Positions 32,949-45,045 of a stretch of DNA of 64,000 nt are shown piece after piece. The position numbers and the translations under genes were made by a program. Source of the DNA: Branchipolynoe longqiensis (Eukaryota; Annelida; Polychaeta; Phyllodocida; Polynoidae); assembly GCA_030323885.1 (NCBI GenBank), contig JASIRB010000049.1:1-64000 (forward strand), in the 5' to 3' direction. Each line of letters opens with the position of its first letter. The stretch's first letter is position 1. Under the pieces are notes generated by a model. It did not search any database. It was given only the letters and a program-made list of their open reading frames with translations, and was not told the origin of the DNA.

Positions 32949-33930
32949 GGGTCGTTCTCAGAAGTTGTGTACCAATAGTGTGACATCAGTACCAGAAAAT
33001 CAAAATGCTGCCAAAGTCCTATAAGCAAGTTTCCTCAATGTGTATGTCCTTTTGCATCTGAATAATTGAAAATAAACATATTCTGGCATTTTTAAGTAGG
33101 TCAAATGATGCTCACACCCAATAAATAGCAGTATAGCATGGAAACCAATCTGACTCCAAAATCAAATATTTTCCACACAAAACTTGACATTTTTAGGACA
33201 TTTCACATGCCACTTGCTTTATAAACAGTAGTAATAATAATTTGAAACCTCATTCCTATGGTTTTGTCTTATTTGTGAATATTAAAGAGAAAAGCAAGAA
33301 AATATTAGCAGAGTAACAGATTAGCAGAGTAACAAAGTGGAAACAACAATTTTACACAAATGTTCGGCTCAAATTTCAATGTTTAGGGGCAATTTCAGGA
33401 TTTATCTTTTACTATACCATAACTGGGTCCATGCATAGTGTCAAATGGTGAAAATAGTTCCTGTACTGTATCTGTACTCAGTGTTTGATACAGAGTTTCA
33501 TAGTACTTGCAAGTGGAAACGAAATGTTACGATGTTAATGACTCCAGAAAATGTAAACTATTTCATAATTTAAATTTTTTTTTTTAGAAATAAATGTCTT
33601 CAACTTAATGAAGACATTGTATATGTCCATTTGAAGTGAAATGAGCTGTTGTTCAGAGGTTTTCATTAAGTTTCATTTAAGTGACACTTTATTTTCAATG
33701 CTGTTGACAATGTCACAAATTAGTGATGTAATTTTCTATGTATTTACCTACATCCATCCCAATAAGATACATAATACACAATATTAACATTTACTTTTGA
33801 TTTAAACTATCTCCCACATTATTTGGCTAACTGATGAAATCTAAATATTGACACTCCAATAAAGGGTTTCTTTGAAATATGCATTTCTAGTAGACTACCT
33901 CAAGTGGTACACAGTTTCTGAGAACGACCC
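32949..33930. mobile_element. ~980 bp TIR element, non-coding
   Basis: The left end GGGTCGTTCTCAGAAGTTGT and the right end (reverse complement GGGTCGTTCTCAGAAACTGT) continue to GTGTACCA, giving 26-bp TIRs. The interior is AT-rich with no frame. ATATAT flanks both ends, consistent with a target duplication. It could be a MITE or a deleted DNA transposon. Confidence 0.7.
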
Positions 33931-34265
33931 ATATATATATGTAGATAGATAGCTAGATAGATACAGGATACAACCAAAAGAACAGGCAAATGGGCATAAA
34001 ATAGAGTCCAAAGATGGTGCACATAGATCTACAGTCCTAACCATGTTTACATTGTAGTGTATTCATATAGCACTCATGTCAGGATGCCATTAGTATTTCT
34101 CTAAGGAGTGAGTGTACTAGATCTAGAAGCCTTCAAAGATGCAGCTATTGCTTTTGTTGCCGAGTCTAGGTTAATAAAAGAACAAAGTGCTATTGGACGA
34201 AGACTTCACTTCACAGGCAACATTATACTGCTGGCATATCAAATCTGAGTTTTATCCGGGCAAAT
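33931..34265. other. no gene seen
   Basis: Unique-looking DNA with GATA-type microsatellite traces at its left edge. Confidence 0.4.
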
Positions 34266-34690
34266 TGTGGCAGACATAGCATGCCCTCACAACAAAGACA
34301 AGTGTTCTCCAAGTCGAGTCTGGATATCATAGCACTGCCAGAAATTCAAACCCAAGTGTTCTCCAAAGTGTTGCCGATATAGCACTGCAAGCACAACAAA
34401 ACTGAGTGTTCTCCAAGCAGAGTGTGGCCAACATAGCACCACCAACAATTCAAAGCTGGGTGTTCTCCAAGCAGAGTATTGCCGACATAGTTCTGCCAGC
34501 ACAACAAAGACAAGTGTTCTCCAAGCAGAGTGTAAATGTTGTAGCACTACTAGTACAACTAACCCATTGTGCTCCAAGCAGATTGTGGCTGACATAGCAC
34601 AACAACCTTGAGTGTTCTCCAAGCAGAGTGTGGAAAATATAGCACTTCTAGCACAACGAGCCCAATTGCTCTCCAAGCAGAGTGTGGCTG
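34266..34690 (+). repeat. ~57-bp tandem array, about 8 units
   Basis: Units contain GTGTTCTCCAAGCAGAGTGT then an ACATAGCAC(TA)CC-like part. The frames on both strands through it are repeat artefacts. Confidence 0.85.
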
Positions 34691-34889
34691 TTCAAAGAGC
34701 AATTACTCTTTGTTGGTTTCCGCACTGCTGTCTGGGTGGAAAATGAATCAGGATGCTTCACACTGTCAGACATTTCCACCTTCAGATTCAACTGCCGCCA
34801 GAGGGCATTTTCTCAGTCTACTCTACAAGGGCCAAAGGGGGAAGAGGCGGGGGGGGGGGGTACTGGTTCATCATACATACGGCAATATA

Positions 34890-34960
34890 CAGTCAACCCT
34901 AGTTAATCCAGACCATTTTCCTCCCAGCACCCAATGCCCGATTAACTAAATTGTCACGAA
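34890..34960 (+). mobile_element. pogo/Tigger-like terminal fragment
   Basis: CAGTCAACCCTAGTTAATCC after a TA dinucleotide resembles pogo/Tigger TIRs (CAGT..AACCC..GTTAA). No matching right end was found. Confidence 0.4.
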
Positions 34961-36961
34961 AACAATCTGTGAAGATTTGAGGGCAGAATGATTTGGCGGA
35001 TATCTGTACCCAGCGAACGGCATGCAGGCTATGCAGTATAATGCAGTATAATGCAGTATAATGCAAGCAGGGCAGAGAGTGTTTGGTCTCTGTCTGGTCT
35101 TGGCAAGTTGTACACCAGGGCTGGCTGGCTTCTCGCCAGAGGACAGTGCTGTAGGCCTCTTCCCGGGTTAAATACCACTTGGTTTGAGCCAATAATGGCA
35201 TGGTTCGACCTCAAATGAGCAGCTCCCTTAAAGGCAAGCCCCTCATACTGCATTCGAGGTGCCCTCTTCTCCACACCCAAAACGAGGCAAATGGAGGAGG
35301 ACATGTAGGCATGCCCTTTGTGTGTGTCAGAAAACCAGGTCCTACATGAGTGCATCATGAAAAGGGCACAAGGCCACAAGAGAAATGTCACACGCGGCTG
35401 GCAGTATATATGCAAGTATTCACATAATCGGCTTGCCATAGGTCTACATTCTTAGTATAATACACAGAACCTTATTAAAGAAATACACAAGATAATAGTT
35501 TTATGTATCCACATACATGTATTCAAATGATATATATGAATGTATATAATATGTTATCATATACATGTACATATATTCAAATATGAAATATTTGATTAAG
35601 CATTATATTGAGGTATATTTTAACCATATATACATATAGATATATAAATATATATATATATTAAGATTCATTATTTGTGAATGGATAAATTATATAGTGA
35701 GATGTAATATTCTGAATATATATATATAAATATATATATAATGCAAATACCAGATAAGATCACTATGTACGCTAATTGTTTTATATCTAATTTATACTGG
35801 AATGATATTGCATGTATAGATGTAATTGCATTTGAAATTAATTTACAATTAATATATTTAAGTTCACAGAAATGTAATATTTCAGGCACTTCTGTATTTT
35901 TTTTTTTTTTTTTAAACATATACACATACACGCATATATATGTCATACATAGATCATATATTCAGACTTAATATCAACGGGACATATTTACAAGATACAT
36001 AGATGGGAATGGGCCATGCAGTACAGACTTCCTCAATTTCCCTTGAATTTAAGAATGTGTGGGCTGCCCCATTTTGTGTAAGCCATCTTCCAATCACTGA
36101 AGTGAGAGTATGTGATGTTTAATGCCCACGTACATCACCCCTTTATTGAACACGCACACATTTGGTAACACAGAGGGCGGAGCTTAGTGACAGCCGGCCA
36201 ACAACCTGCATGTCGCCCCGGTGATGTTAATACGCCATGCCACCTGGTGGCATAAACGGGAAGCTTTTTAAGCCGTAGACTTGTAAATGTATTGATCGCT
36301 TCTGAAATCAGCCATGTGTGAGTACATGTGCAGTCATGACATTCATGGACATTGTCACAGCTGTGGCATATTGCACCGGGCAATTGTGTCTGCTTCACTA
36401 GTGTTTACCTCGGACAAAACAATATTTACGTAACCTCACAAATATACTTCGCTCGATAGATTCTAGCAATGCATTCACTCATAAACCTTTAACCAGATCC
36501 CTACTTCCTCTCTCTCTCTCTTTGTCTCTCTCTATATGTAACATATTTCTGAGTATATCTATACTCGGAAATATTTATATATACTATATATGCCTTAGAT
36601 TATATATATCATCTTATATTATAAAAGTGATATATTATATATTATAAATAGTATATATGTTATGCATATTATATTATTTATTATATATATATATATGTTT
36701 GCTATAGAGGTATATTTATATAGCTATATATTTACACGTATGTGTATATATATAATGTACATATAAATACATTTATATTGGTATATATATTGGTATATAT
36801 ATTTCTTTAATATTTATATTATCAAATAACACGATAAATCGGAATTGCTTAAAGGTGTAAAGTTGCATAATCCGAAGGATTTGACTTTTAGCCATATACT
36901 TTAGATAGAAATAGTTGGTTGTTATAAACTCATTTACTTGAACAACAATCGTTCGTTACTA
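34961..36961. other. no gene seen; AT-rich microsatellites
   Basis: Four ATGCAGTATA units at about 35031-35064; long TA-rich stretches at 35510-35970 and 36535-36830; a poly-T at about 35898-35914. Frames here are low complexity. Confidence 0.4.
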
Positions 36962-37362
36962 GCAATGGCAACATCAAAATGCAGGGCGTATGATCGTAGT
37001 GTAGCTAACATGAGTGCCAATATTTAGAATAAATTGCCAGCTGCAACACGAAATGCAGAAAATGCAGCAGTGTTTAAGAAACTACTCAAATATAATGTCA
37101 CATAGAACAACAGATGATGTTTAAATGGATTAACACAAAGTATAGTGAAAGCTGGATTTTGGACTGTTTGCAATCTACAAACAGTTACAAGCAATACACA
37201 AGAAGCAAGAAAACCAAAGTTATTACTCAAACTAAGTTCAAAAGATATAAATCAAATGGGACTAGTGCTGCCCAGCGGTGAAAACATGTGTTAACACACT
37301 TATCAGCTATGAGCGGGGTAAATAAATTCATCACCCACAACAAAATAAAATAAAATAGAAGT
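36962..37362 (+). pseudogene. LINE 3'-end fragment
   Basis: A frame reads CRAYDRSVANMSANI, a stop where Trp is expected, NKLPAATRNAENAAVFKKLL and KYNVT. This is the usual C-terminal LWNKLP...FKxxLK signature of CR1/L2/Rex-type LINEs. A 3' UTR and an AAAATAAAATAAAAT-type tail end near 37362. Severely 5' truncated. Confidence 0.5.
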
Positions 37363-37747
37363 AACTTTTATTTTGAATGCAAAATTACCTTTGGTGTGAA
37401 CACAAAAGTCCTGGACACTATAAGCATCAGCACGAACCTGTTCTATTAAATTGACTTAACAGTCATTATTTGATTATATGCAACACCTAATGCTTAAAAA
37501 GTGCACCCTTAAATATATGTAAATATTTTGGTTTGGAGAAGTTGATGCCTTCATCAGATCAGGCAGCTTTATTCACACAGCTGACCGAATAAATAAGGCT
37601 TTACTAGATTCGTGGAAGTACTTTGTGTGGGGGAGTACTTTGTGTGTATCTATATAGCAATACTTTGGTTAGCCACTACCTACATTGCTAAATATGCACT
37701 GAACGAAACATCAATATACTTGGTCATTAGAACATAGCATAGATATG
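37363..37747. other. no gene seen
   Basis: Unique-looking AT-rich DNA between the LINE fragment and a SINE. A GAGTACTTTGTGTG duplication occurs near 37617-37640. Confidence 0.35.
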
Positions 37748-37950
37748 GTTTGTCTGTTAGCAGCTTTCCATCATACCAACATCTAAGGTTATATCAGGTC
37801 GGGGACCAACTTGTGACAGTGCGCACTCAGGACAACTGTATAACCTCTACTGCACTGGGAAATCTAGCCGCCAGCACCATGATCCGATATTCCTGTCAGT
37901 CACATTACCCTGACACTGAGCTAACCAGTCCTTGACCTATCCTACAAATT
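37748..37950 (-). mobile_element. SINE fragment
   Basis: Same family as 30352-30712, opposite strand: CCAACATCTAAGGTTATATC, ACTTGTGACAGTGCGCACTC and CTGACACTGAGCTAACCAGT blocks in order. The tRNA-like head is missing; a MITE begins just beyond (37979). Confidence 0.65.
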
Positions 37951-37978
37951 CTCTCCCTTTGCCCTTGGTCATGTGAGA

Positions 37979-38402
37979 AACTAGATATAAGATTCACCTG
38001 GTACTTGTAGTACACGGGTGAAGACTTGCCTTATATAAATACGGGCGAAAATAGCGTTAGTATGGAACAAGAAGTAGAATGCCTGCCACCAGTGTCAAAT
38101 GGTTACCTATATCAGAACAGAGTTGGTGAAATGGGAGAGAATGCAAAAAGACAAGATGACGGCCAGAGAACGCTGCCGATTTCACCTTTAAATTGCATTA
38201 AAGTATATGTTTTATTATATTTTCCTCCTCAAAAGTAGCGGGTAAACATGAAGACATATACAAAGAATAAATGTTGCTTCTTAGATTGTGAAATTAGGCT
38301 CTCATAAAGCCTCATTTCATTAGCCCGATTTTTCGACCGTTTTTATATAAGGCTGGTTTTCACCCCTGTATTGGAAGTACGGGGTGAATCTTGTATCTAG
38401 TT
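37979..38402. mobile_element. MITE with ~80 bp TIRs
   Basis: The left end AACTAGATATAAGATTCACC and the right end (reverse complement AACTAGATACAAGATTCACC) keep matching through GCCTTATATAAA. 424 bp; a 3-bp AGA flanks both sides. A short frame inside has no known domain. Confidence 0.7.
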
Positions 38403-38748
38403 AGAAACTAGCAACTATAATATATATATGCATATACACCGTATATGCGATGTAACCGAATTGCACCGTGCTGCCACCCAGGGGCTCCTGGGGGGCTCAC
38501 AGGATAGTACCCTGCACACCCACCAGGTGGGTCCAGGACCTCCCTACACCTGTTGTTGGTGGTCGCCTCAGTGTGTCACGACCACCCAGAGCATCCACAC
38601 TGCCATTCAAAACTTTTTTCTTTATCCTTCATTTAAGTTAGGTAGGGCATTTGAGGTCCAGCCAGGTGCATTACTATTCTCATACTATTGTCATTTACTG
38701 TAAATATATGATGTATCCACCAATACTGTGTTGCCGTGCTATTCTTAC

Positions 38749-38785
<37 letters not shown>

Positions 38786-39554
38786 TTAGACTTTCATTGT
38801 CCGGAGGTTTTTAAGTGTCTTAACATTTTCTCAGATAAATACATGAGGTTGATCATTATAACCTACATTCCACTTGTTTGCAACAACTTTTATTTTAAAT
38901 GACGAACTTTGGAAATATTTAAAGTGAAAACATGTCAAATTAATCTTGGCAAGCACATCAAATTGCTGTCACCATCAGTTTCAGCGGTAACATATTCCTA
39001 CCAAACTGATCCCTTTCTATGCAGCAAGAAATGTCCAATAAGCACATCAGTGTCAAAGTTTTCTAGGTAGGATCAAATATAGGTAGTTGTTTTTGTCTCC
39101 CGGCGATGCCCTTGGACAGTGTCAACCAGTCACGTGGTCCTCTTGCTATTCTGGTCATGCTTGACTTGGCGGAAGTGAGCTTCATTCCGTGGCAGGCGGG
39201 AATGCGCTTGTGCGGGTATGCAGGTCTGTCCTGCATTCAGCAAGCAGGGTCATGGTAAGCAGCTTCAGACTGAATGATGTATGGAGCCGACATCTAGCGT
39301 TGGCCGTGAGTGGAATGTAATTAGCATATATAAGGCATCTGTCCAAACTACAATGTCCACACCTCAGCACAGCCAAACTGCCCGTGATATATTAAATGGT
39401 AATATAGCCCCGCGGCAAAAATCAACAACTGCATTTCTCATCCGGGATAAAGGTTTCCTACTGTGCCCACTGAAATTAATCTCTAGCTGCGACAAAACCA
39501 AGACTTCCAAAATGAATATTTATCGCTACCTCACCTGACATGCTCAGAATTATT
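38403..39554. other. no gene seen
   Basis: TA microsatellites near 38418-38440 and 38752-38785. The frame 38428-38703 has no recognisable domain. Confidence 0.35.
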
Positions 39555-39740
39555 AGGGTATGGAAAGCACGGGTTGGCTTAGTGCCAGTATACTTGGATA
39601 TTGGGTCCTGGTATTGGTGACACGGTATCCCAGTCGGGAAGCACTATAAAGAGTATATGAGTCACAAGTCCGTATGTCATCATTGATGTGGTCTTACATA
39701 TTTCTCAGAAATAAATCATGAATAAATTAATCCAACCCAA
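39555..39740 (+). mobile_element. diverged SINE fragment
   Basis: GCACTATAAAGAG, GTCACAAGTCCGT and ATGTGGTCTTAC follow the order of the SINE 3' half on this strand, with many changes. Confidence 0.4.
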
Positions 39741-40017
39741 GGACAGCATAATAAAAATGGTTTGTAATGTAGGGACTTGAATGTCACGTCTGCAGATTTT
39801 AAATATTACCACACCTTATAACATAAAATCACTATTTTCGCTTACACAAATTTATGTAAATCAATGCCAAAGTGAACATCTTATCATCTTATCTCGACTT
39901 GGCAAATAACTAAAGCAGAATAATCAAGTTTTCAATGGTTTGACATCACTTTGATGAGGTCCAGAGTTTTAGTAGACATGTTTAAATTTATATATTAAGA
40001 CTTTCAAGAGGAAAACG

Positions 40018-40735
40018 ATTGAGTGATTGATTGATTGATTGATTGGTGGTTGCTTTACGCCTTGTCGGCAGCATAGGCCATATTCACGGCGAGAAATGTT
40101 TGTTTTTTTGTTCAAACCATCGCTTTTACATGTAAAAGCAGACAATCAATTATGTGCCAATAGACACTCATTAAATTAGAAAGCTCACAATCATATATTT
40201 ATGGTCAAGGGAAACAAATTCCCATAGAAAAAGAAAAGTTTTATTAATAATTGATAGAATCTATTTAGTAAACTATATGAGGTGGTACAGTCCAGCTGCC
40301 CTCAAAAAGGCTAAAATGTTTTCCTGTTTTACCTTAGTAAAAAGGTCATGCATACTGTCTGCAGTGTAGAACCGTTGGCGCAGGGCCAAAAAATCAACGC
40401 AACTTAGTAAAATGTGTTTGAGTGTCAGCGGGGACTGACACCCAATACATTCAGGGGGAGGTTCCCCCTTGAGCAGAAAAGCATGTGTAAGCCACGGGTG
40501 GCCAATACGGCAGCGGCTAAGGACCACTTGGTCCCCCCGACCTCCCACATGAGTCTGTGGTGGCTTTCCCACAGATGGTTCAATTTCTTTAAGTTTATTA
40601 ATGTTTTCATCCCACTCATGTTGCCTTTGGATTTTATGTGGGTGGCTATTAGTGGTTTCAGATCAGAGTGAGGAAAACGTGTGTATCTATGTAAACTACT
40701 ATCCAGCAGTGGCTTTCTCCATCTCATTATGGGGT
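40018..40735 (-). pseudogene. LINE 3' fragment with (AATC)n tail
   Basis: On the minus strand a frame gives FPHSDLKPLIATHIKSKGN, then after a frameshift near 40570 GKPPQTHVGGRGDQVVLSRC, RIGHPWLTHAFLLKGEPPPE, CIGCQSPLTLKHILLSC and ILAFLRAAGLYHLI. This is the C-terminal RNase-H-adjacent and zinc-knuckle part of a widespread Jockey-group LINE. The 3' UTR ends in AATCAATCAATC at about 40045-40018, a typical simple-repeat tail. 5' truncated at about 40735-40800. Confidence 0.75.
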
Positions 40736-40740
40736 GACCT

Positions 40741-41774
40741 TAGGGTAACTGGCCCGCCCCCTAGAGGGAAGCATTGGTACCAGGTTAAGAACGCTGCAAT
40801 ATACAGCGTCCTGCTTGGAGAGTGTCTGACAGCCGGGTTCTTTTCATTAGTGATTAGAAAATGGTCCTTCCAGTCCGTCACGAGGAAGTTCTTGTTTTAC
40901 ACTGATTGTAGTCGACCTAGAAAAGAAGACTAGAAAACCTTCCCCAGCGCCCAAACCCACACCCGCACCCACTCACTACTCCCACAGGGCAGTGCGTGCA
41001 TTTTGAGCAACCGATGCCTGCGTTCTAATCATTGACGAACAGACGGCATACGTTTTCACAGAGCAAGCCAGTTCTTGTTCTACAGTGATCGTATCGCAGT
41101 TACTTAGTGAGACTGAGAGACACCACACACTCACACAAGCACTCACAAACTGTAGTAAATGTAGTTCAACTAGTTCTACTCATGTAGTGTTGGTGAGCTT
41201 TCAAAGGGAAGATGCATCACCTCCCTCACGGCCATGTCTGATCATGTCAACCCTGAGCATGTTCCTCCAATAAGAAACATATAATAAGATAGTTCACCCA
41301 TACATGTAATGATTTGTTCAGTACTACGGTTCATATCCATTTTGACATGTTAAATTCCCGGATTTTCCTGGACTTTGAAGCATTTTCCAGACAAAATTCC
41401 AGGATGTTCCTAAGCTGTTTAATAAAATAAAGTACCTGAACCAGGGCCGTATTCACGATCGATTCACTGTGTAAGATGTGAAGTGTAAATATCAATAAAC
41501 GTATGTATAGTTTGAATAGAAAAATCAAGAGGCACGATAACAAATCCATAAAAGAAATCACTTTAAATAGGTAGTGGCAGCCAAAATTGTCTTGTCATTT
41601 TTAAACTAGGAGTTTGTGTATATCTTAAAGAGCTAATACATACAAACAGAATTGTAAAAGAATTATGTTCATATCTCAAATAGTTTTTGAGTTATGGCCT
41701 TCTAAAGGTAGAAATTGTAGCATCCGTAAAGATCATGTAAAAATCAATTATATGAGCCAAATTTGGCACCCAAC
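40741..41774. other. no gene seen
   Basis: Unique-looking DNA; no domain found in the short frames. Confidence 0.4.
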
Positions 41775-41776
41775 TA

Positions 41777-42762
41777 CCCAGATAGCACACAGCTGTCGGG
41801 CCGACGTCAGGCCGACGGCGGCCACTCCGTCAGGCCAACGGAGGAAACCGCCATCAGGCTGACATTGTTTTGTCCAACCTCCCCGCCGTCGACTCGACGG
41901 CGGTATCCGCCGTCGGCCCGACGGCGGCATCTGCCATAGGCCTGACGGCGGCTGCATTAATACGTCGTAATAAATTACAAAACTTTTACAAAATAATCTA
42001 AACATATTAATAAACAAACCTGTTAAATAATTCCTTAAAATTCCTGGGATTTCTGGAGTTATCTGTTGAAAAAGAACGCTGCTCAACGATCGCACGTGTT
42101 CCTGTGGCGACTTGAACTGAGTCAAGGTCAAACCGTCAACAAACCGTACACGATAATTCAAATCATATTAACACGAATAATTCCATTAATACGTCATAAT
42201 AAATTACAAAACTTTTACAAAATAATCTAAACATATTAATAAACAAACCTGTTAAATAATACCTTCAAATTCCTTCGATTTCTGAAGTTATTTGTTGAAA
42301 AAGAACGCTGCTCAACGATCGCACGCATTCCACTGGCGACTACAGCCAGAAACCAAATTTAAAGAACTGCGCATGCGCGGATCAACACCATCGGCCCGAT
42401 GTTGGCTCGATGGTGGCCCACATGTGGAAAATCAATGGAAACCAGTGGCGAACCGCTACCGTCGGCCCGACAATGGCTCGACGGTGGCTCAGATGTGGAA
42501 AATGAATGGAAACCAGGGGCGAACCACCACCGTCGGCCCGACGTTGGCTCGACGGTGGCCCAAATGTGCAAAAGTTTGACACCCAGCGGCGAACCTCCAC
42601 CGTCGACCCGACGGTGGCCCGACAGTGGCTCAAATCTGGAAAGAGATTGAAAACCAACGTCGGACCACAACCGTCGGCCCGACGGTGGCCCGACAGTGGA
42701 AAGTCGGTGGCGATGGTGCGACCAATAGCCGACGTTGGCCCGACGGCTGTGTGCTATCTGGG
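41777..42762. mobile_element. TIR element with CCGTCGGCCCGACGG repeats
   Basis: Ends CCCAGATAGCACACAGCTGT and (reverse complement) CCCAGATAGCACACAGCCGT, flanked by TA on both sides. About 30 bp of TIR are clear. Inside are palindromic CGTCGGCCCGACG blocks near both ends, a ~160-bp direct repeat (about 41950-42115 and 42182-42345, period about 229) and a ~71-bp tandem array. No transposase. Confidence 0.75.
42388..42730 (+). repeat. ~71-bp tandem array
   Basis: About five units of CGTCGGCCCGACGTTGGCTC, then GGTGGCCCAGATGTGGAAAA- and GAAACCAGGGGCGAACC-type segments. Three frames are open through it because of the period; they are artefacts. Confidence 0.75.
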
Positions 42763-42764
42763 TA

Positions 42765-43740
42765 TACACTATGAAATATCAAAGGAAAATCTTCATAAAC
42801 GAGGGTCATCTTTATTTATATATAGAGAAGCGGCACACAAATTTCCTAAGCCATCATCCAATAAATATGAGAAGAGTGCTCTCTCACAAAAGGGAAATTA
42901 CACAAAAGTGTATTTGTTCAATTACATGGTAATTCCATTATATACCAACTTTGAGTCAACAGAACTTCATTCCAAAATATCCAGTAAGTGTCATTATCAA
43001 TAATTTACAATGACCTGTACACAGAGATCATAACTCTTTTTTTTCACGGTGATCAAATCATATTCAACGATGATATGGTGCCCTAAAAATGGGGGAAAGG
43101 CCATTTTAGCAGTTGCGGACATATTTGGAGTTTTCACTAGATTGAGCATAACTCTAAAAGTACTTGATAGATTTAGTTGAAATTTTGAACAGTTACTCGT
43201 TGTGCCATTGCCGTTAAAATCAATAACTCAAATTATTGGGACTACTGTTGTTGAAAAGAATTGTCATTAAAAAAATATATTTGGTTGATGAACTGCATGA
43301 AAAATCTGTGAAAACTTTACATATATCGGCAGCGAAATCCATACCGTCGAATATAAACAAAACAAATCACCGCCCCCAAATCGGCGGCAATATATTAGGG
43401 CCAAATCTATTCAATGCTATCATATTTAACAGAATAACATAATCAAAAAGTGAAATTTGGTCAAAATAACCACAAAATCGATGTCATATTAATATTGTCG
43501 AATCGACGAATAGAAACAAAACAAATCGCCGATGCCGACGCCGCCGCCGTCGGCGGCGATATATTATGGGAAAATCTATCATATTTAACAGAATTACATG
43601 GTCAAAAAGTCAAATTTGGTCAAATTAACCACAAAATCGAACCGATATTAACACGGCGGCAATATTACTATTGTCGACTCGACGAATGGAAACAACACAA
43701 ATCGCCGCCGCCGCGATATTAACGCCGCCGCCGCATCGGC
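42765..43740. other. no gene seen; ~200-bp repeat with CGCCG runs
   Basis: From about 43340 three related segments share an AACAAATCGCCG-type word, a CGGCGGCGATATATTA-type word and CAAATTTGGTCAAA, so a degenerate ~190-bp tandem repeat is likely. Confidence 0.45.
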
Positions 43741-43832
43741 CATAAGCATATTCAGCGCTATACGGAGCGACCCAACCAGCCACGGTGCGACCCAACCAGC
43801 CATGGTTGAACTCGTTTGAGCCCGTTTAAACT
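43741..43832 (+). repeat. ~92-bp direct repeat, left copy
   Basis: CATAAGCATATTCAGCGCTA followed by two GCGACCCAACCAGCCA units and GAACTCGTTTGAGCCCGTTT. Matches 44354-44449. Confidence 0.8.
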
Positions 43833-43837
43833 TGTTT

Positions 43838-44305
43838 CCGGTGTGGTGGTTTCAGCGTGTTCCCGTGCTCAGACGTGTCCCGTTGCTTCTGCGCATGCGC
43901 GGATTTCGCATCAACTCGGATCACCCGAGACACTTATTGGCGCATGCGCACATCCTACAATGTCGGGTCGAATAATCGAATACGCTTCTCCGCGCTCGGG
44001 TGGAGAATTTTTTTTTTTTTTTAATAGCCGATAAAAAATACAGCAAAATAGGATTTAAAGTATTTTATGATGGCCTAGTTTACCTATATTTCCATTTAAT
44101 TAATCTAAGTTATTCTTTTTTGGCACACGGCACGTGTATTTGTCGACTCCACTCGCCGTGTTCTATTTGAAATTCAGACGACTGGGATGACCCGAGTCGC
44201 CCGGGTAGTGTTAATCGATTACGGCCATGTTTATTAGATTCTGACGCATGCGCAGAACCGAGGGACACGTCTGAGCACGGGAACACGCTGAAACCACCAC
44301 ACCGG
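43838..44305. mobile_element. 468-bp inverted-repeat element
   Basis: CCGGTGTGGTGGTTTCAGCG at the left is exactly inverted at the right; the TIR is perfect for about 44 bp and continues loosely through TTCTGCGCATGCG. Framed by the two direct repeats. No coding sequence, no clear target duplication. Confidence 0.75.
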
Positions 44306-44353
44306 TACAAAGGCTAGGGGACCAGGTTGGAAACTGAGCGATAACAGCTGAAA

Positions 44354-44449
44354 CATAAGCATATTCAGTGCTATACGGTGCGACCCAACCAGCCACGGTT
44401 GCGACCCAACCAGCCACGGTTGAACTCATTTGAGCCCGTTTGAACTTGC
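44354..44449 (+). repeat. ~92-bp direct repeat, right copy
   Basis: Partner of 43741-43832, about 93% alike by eye. Confidence 0.8.
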
Positions 44450-45042
44450 AGGCAAATTGAACACCACAAGTGGACTAACAAAATACACACACAATCATAA
44501 AATACTTTGCTGTAGTTATATCGGGCAGAAAATAAATGGATTGAAGTGTTTGAAGTATATTTGAAATTTATCTACATCAATTTCTGTTTAAATTACACAA
44601 TATCAGTAATTACAGAATGGGAAACTATTCCTGCAAGGATATGCTCAATATGACCCAGTGGTCACCCCTTTTTGCTCCTTTCGTCGCTGTGGACCCTTCT
44701 TGCATCGGCGGCAATATTGTCAAATAGCGGTGCTCGCCGGGAACAGGCTCACCAGTAACAAGGCTTGCTGGTTCCCAGTGTGTGGATGCAGTGTCTCTAG
44801 AGAGAATGCTTGGACAGATACATGACCTTGACCTCGACAGCCTATGAATATAGTGACTACCTGGACTATTTTGAAGTTTAAATATTGCTCTTTCTTTTGG
44901 TACCGAATACTATCGAGTTGTTTTGTCTTTTTGGGAGTGAAATTTGATGAAAACCAACTGGTATACCAAACATTATGGAAGAACTCTGTCACATTTCCAC
45001 TGATTCTATCGAACTATATACTGGTAATGGTATGTATGTAGC
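44450..45042. other. no gene seen
   Basis: Unique-looking DNA left of transposon copy 2. Confidence 0.4.
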
Positions 45043-45045
45043 TTA
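45043..45045 (+). repeat. target-site duplication TTA (left)
   Basis: TTA directly before TAGTG; matched by TTA at 49818-49820 after CACTA. Confidence 0.65.

Noticed and set aside
34287..34676. 129-residue minus-strand frame
   Set aside because: Lies inside the 57-bp tandem array (period divisible by three).
42359..42769. Frames of 95-165 residues in the CGTCGGCCCGACG region
   Set aside because: Overlapping open frames on both strands caused by the 71-bp repeat.
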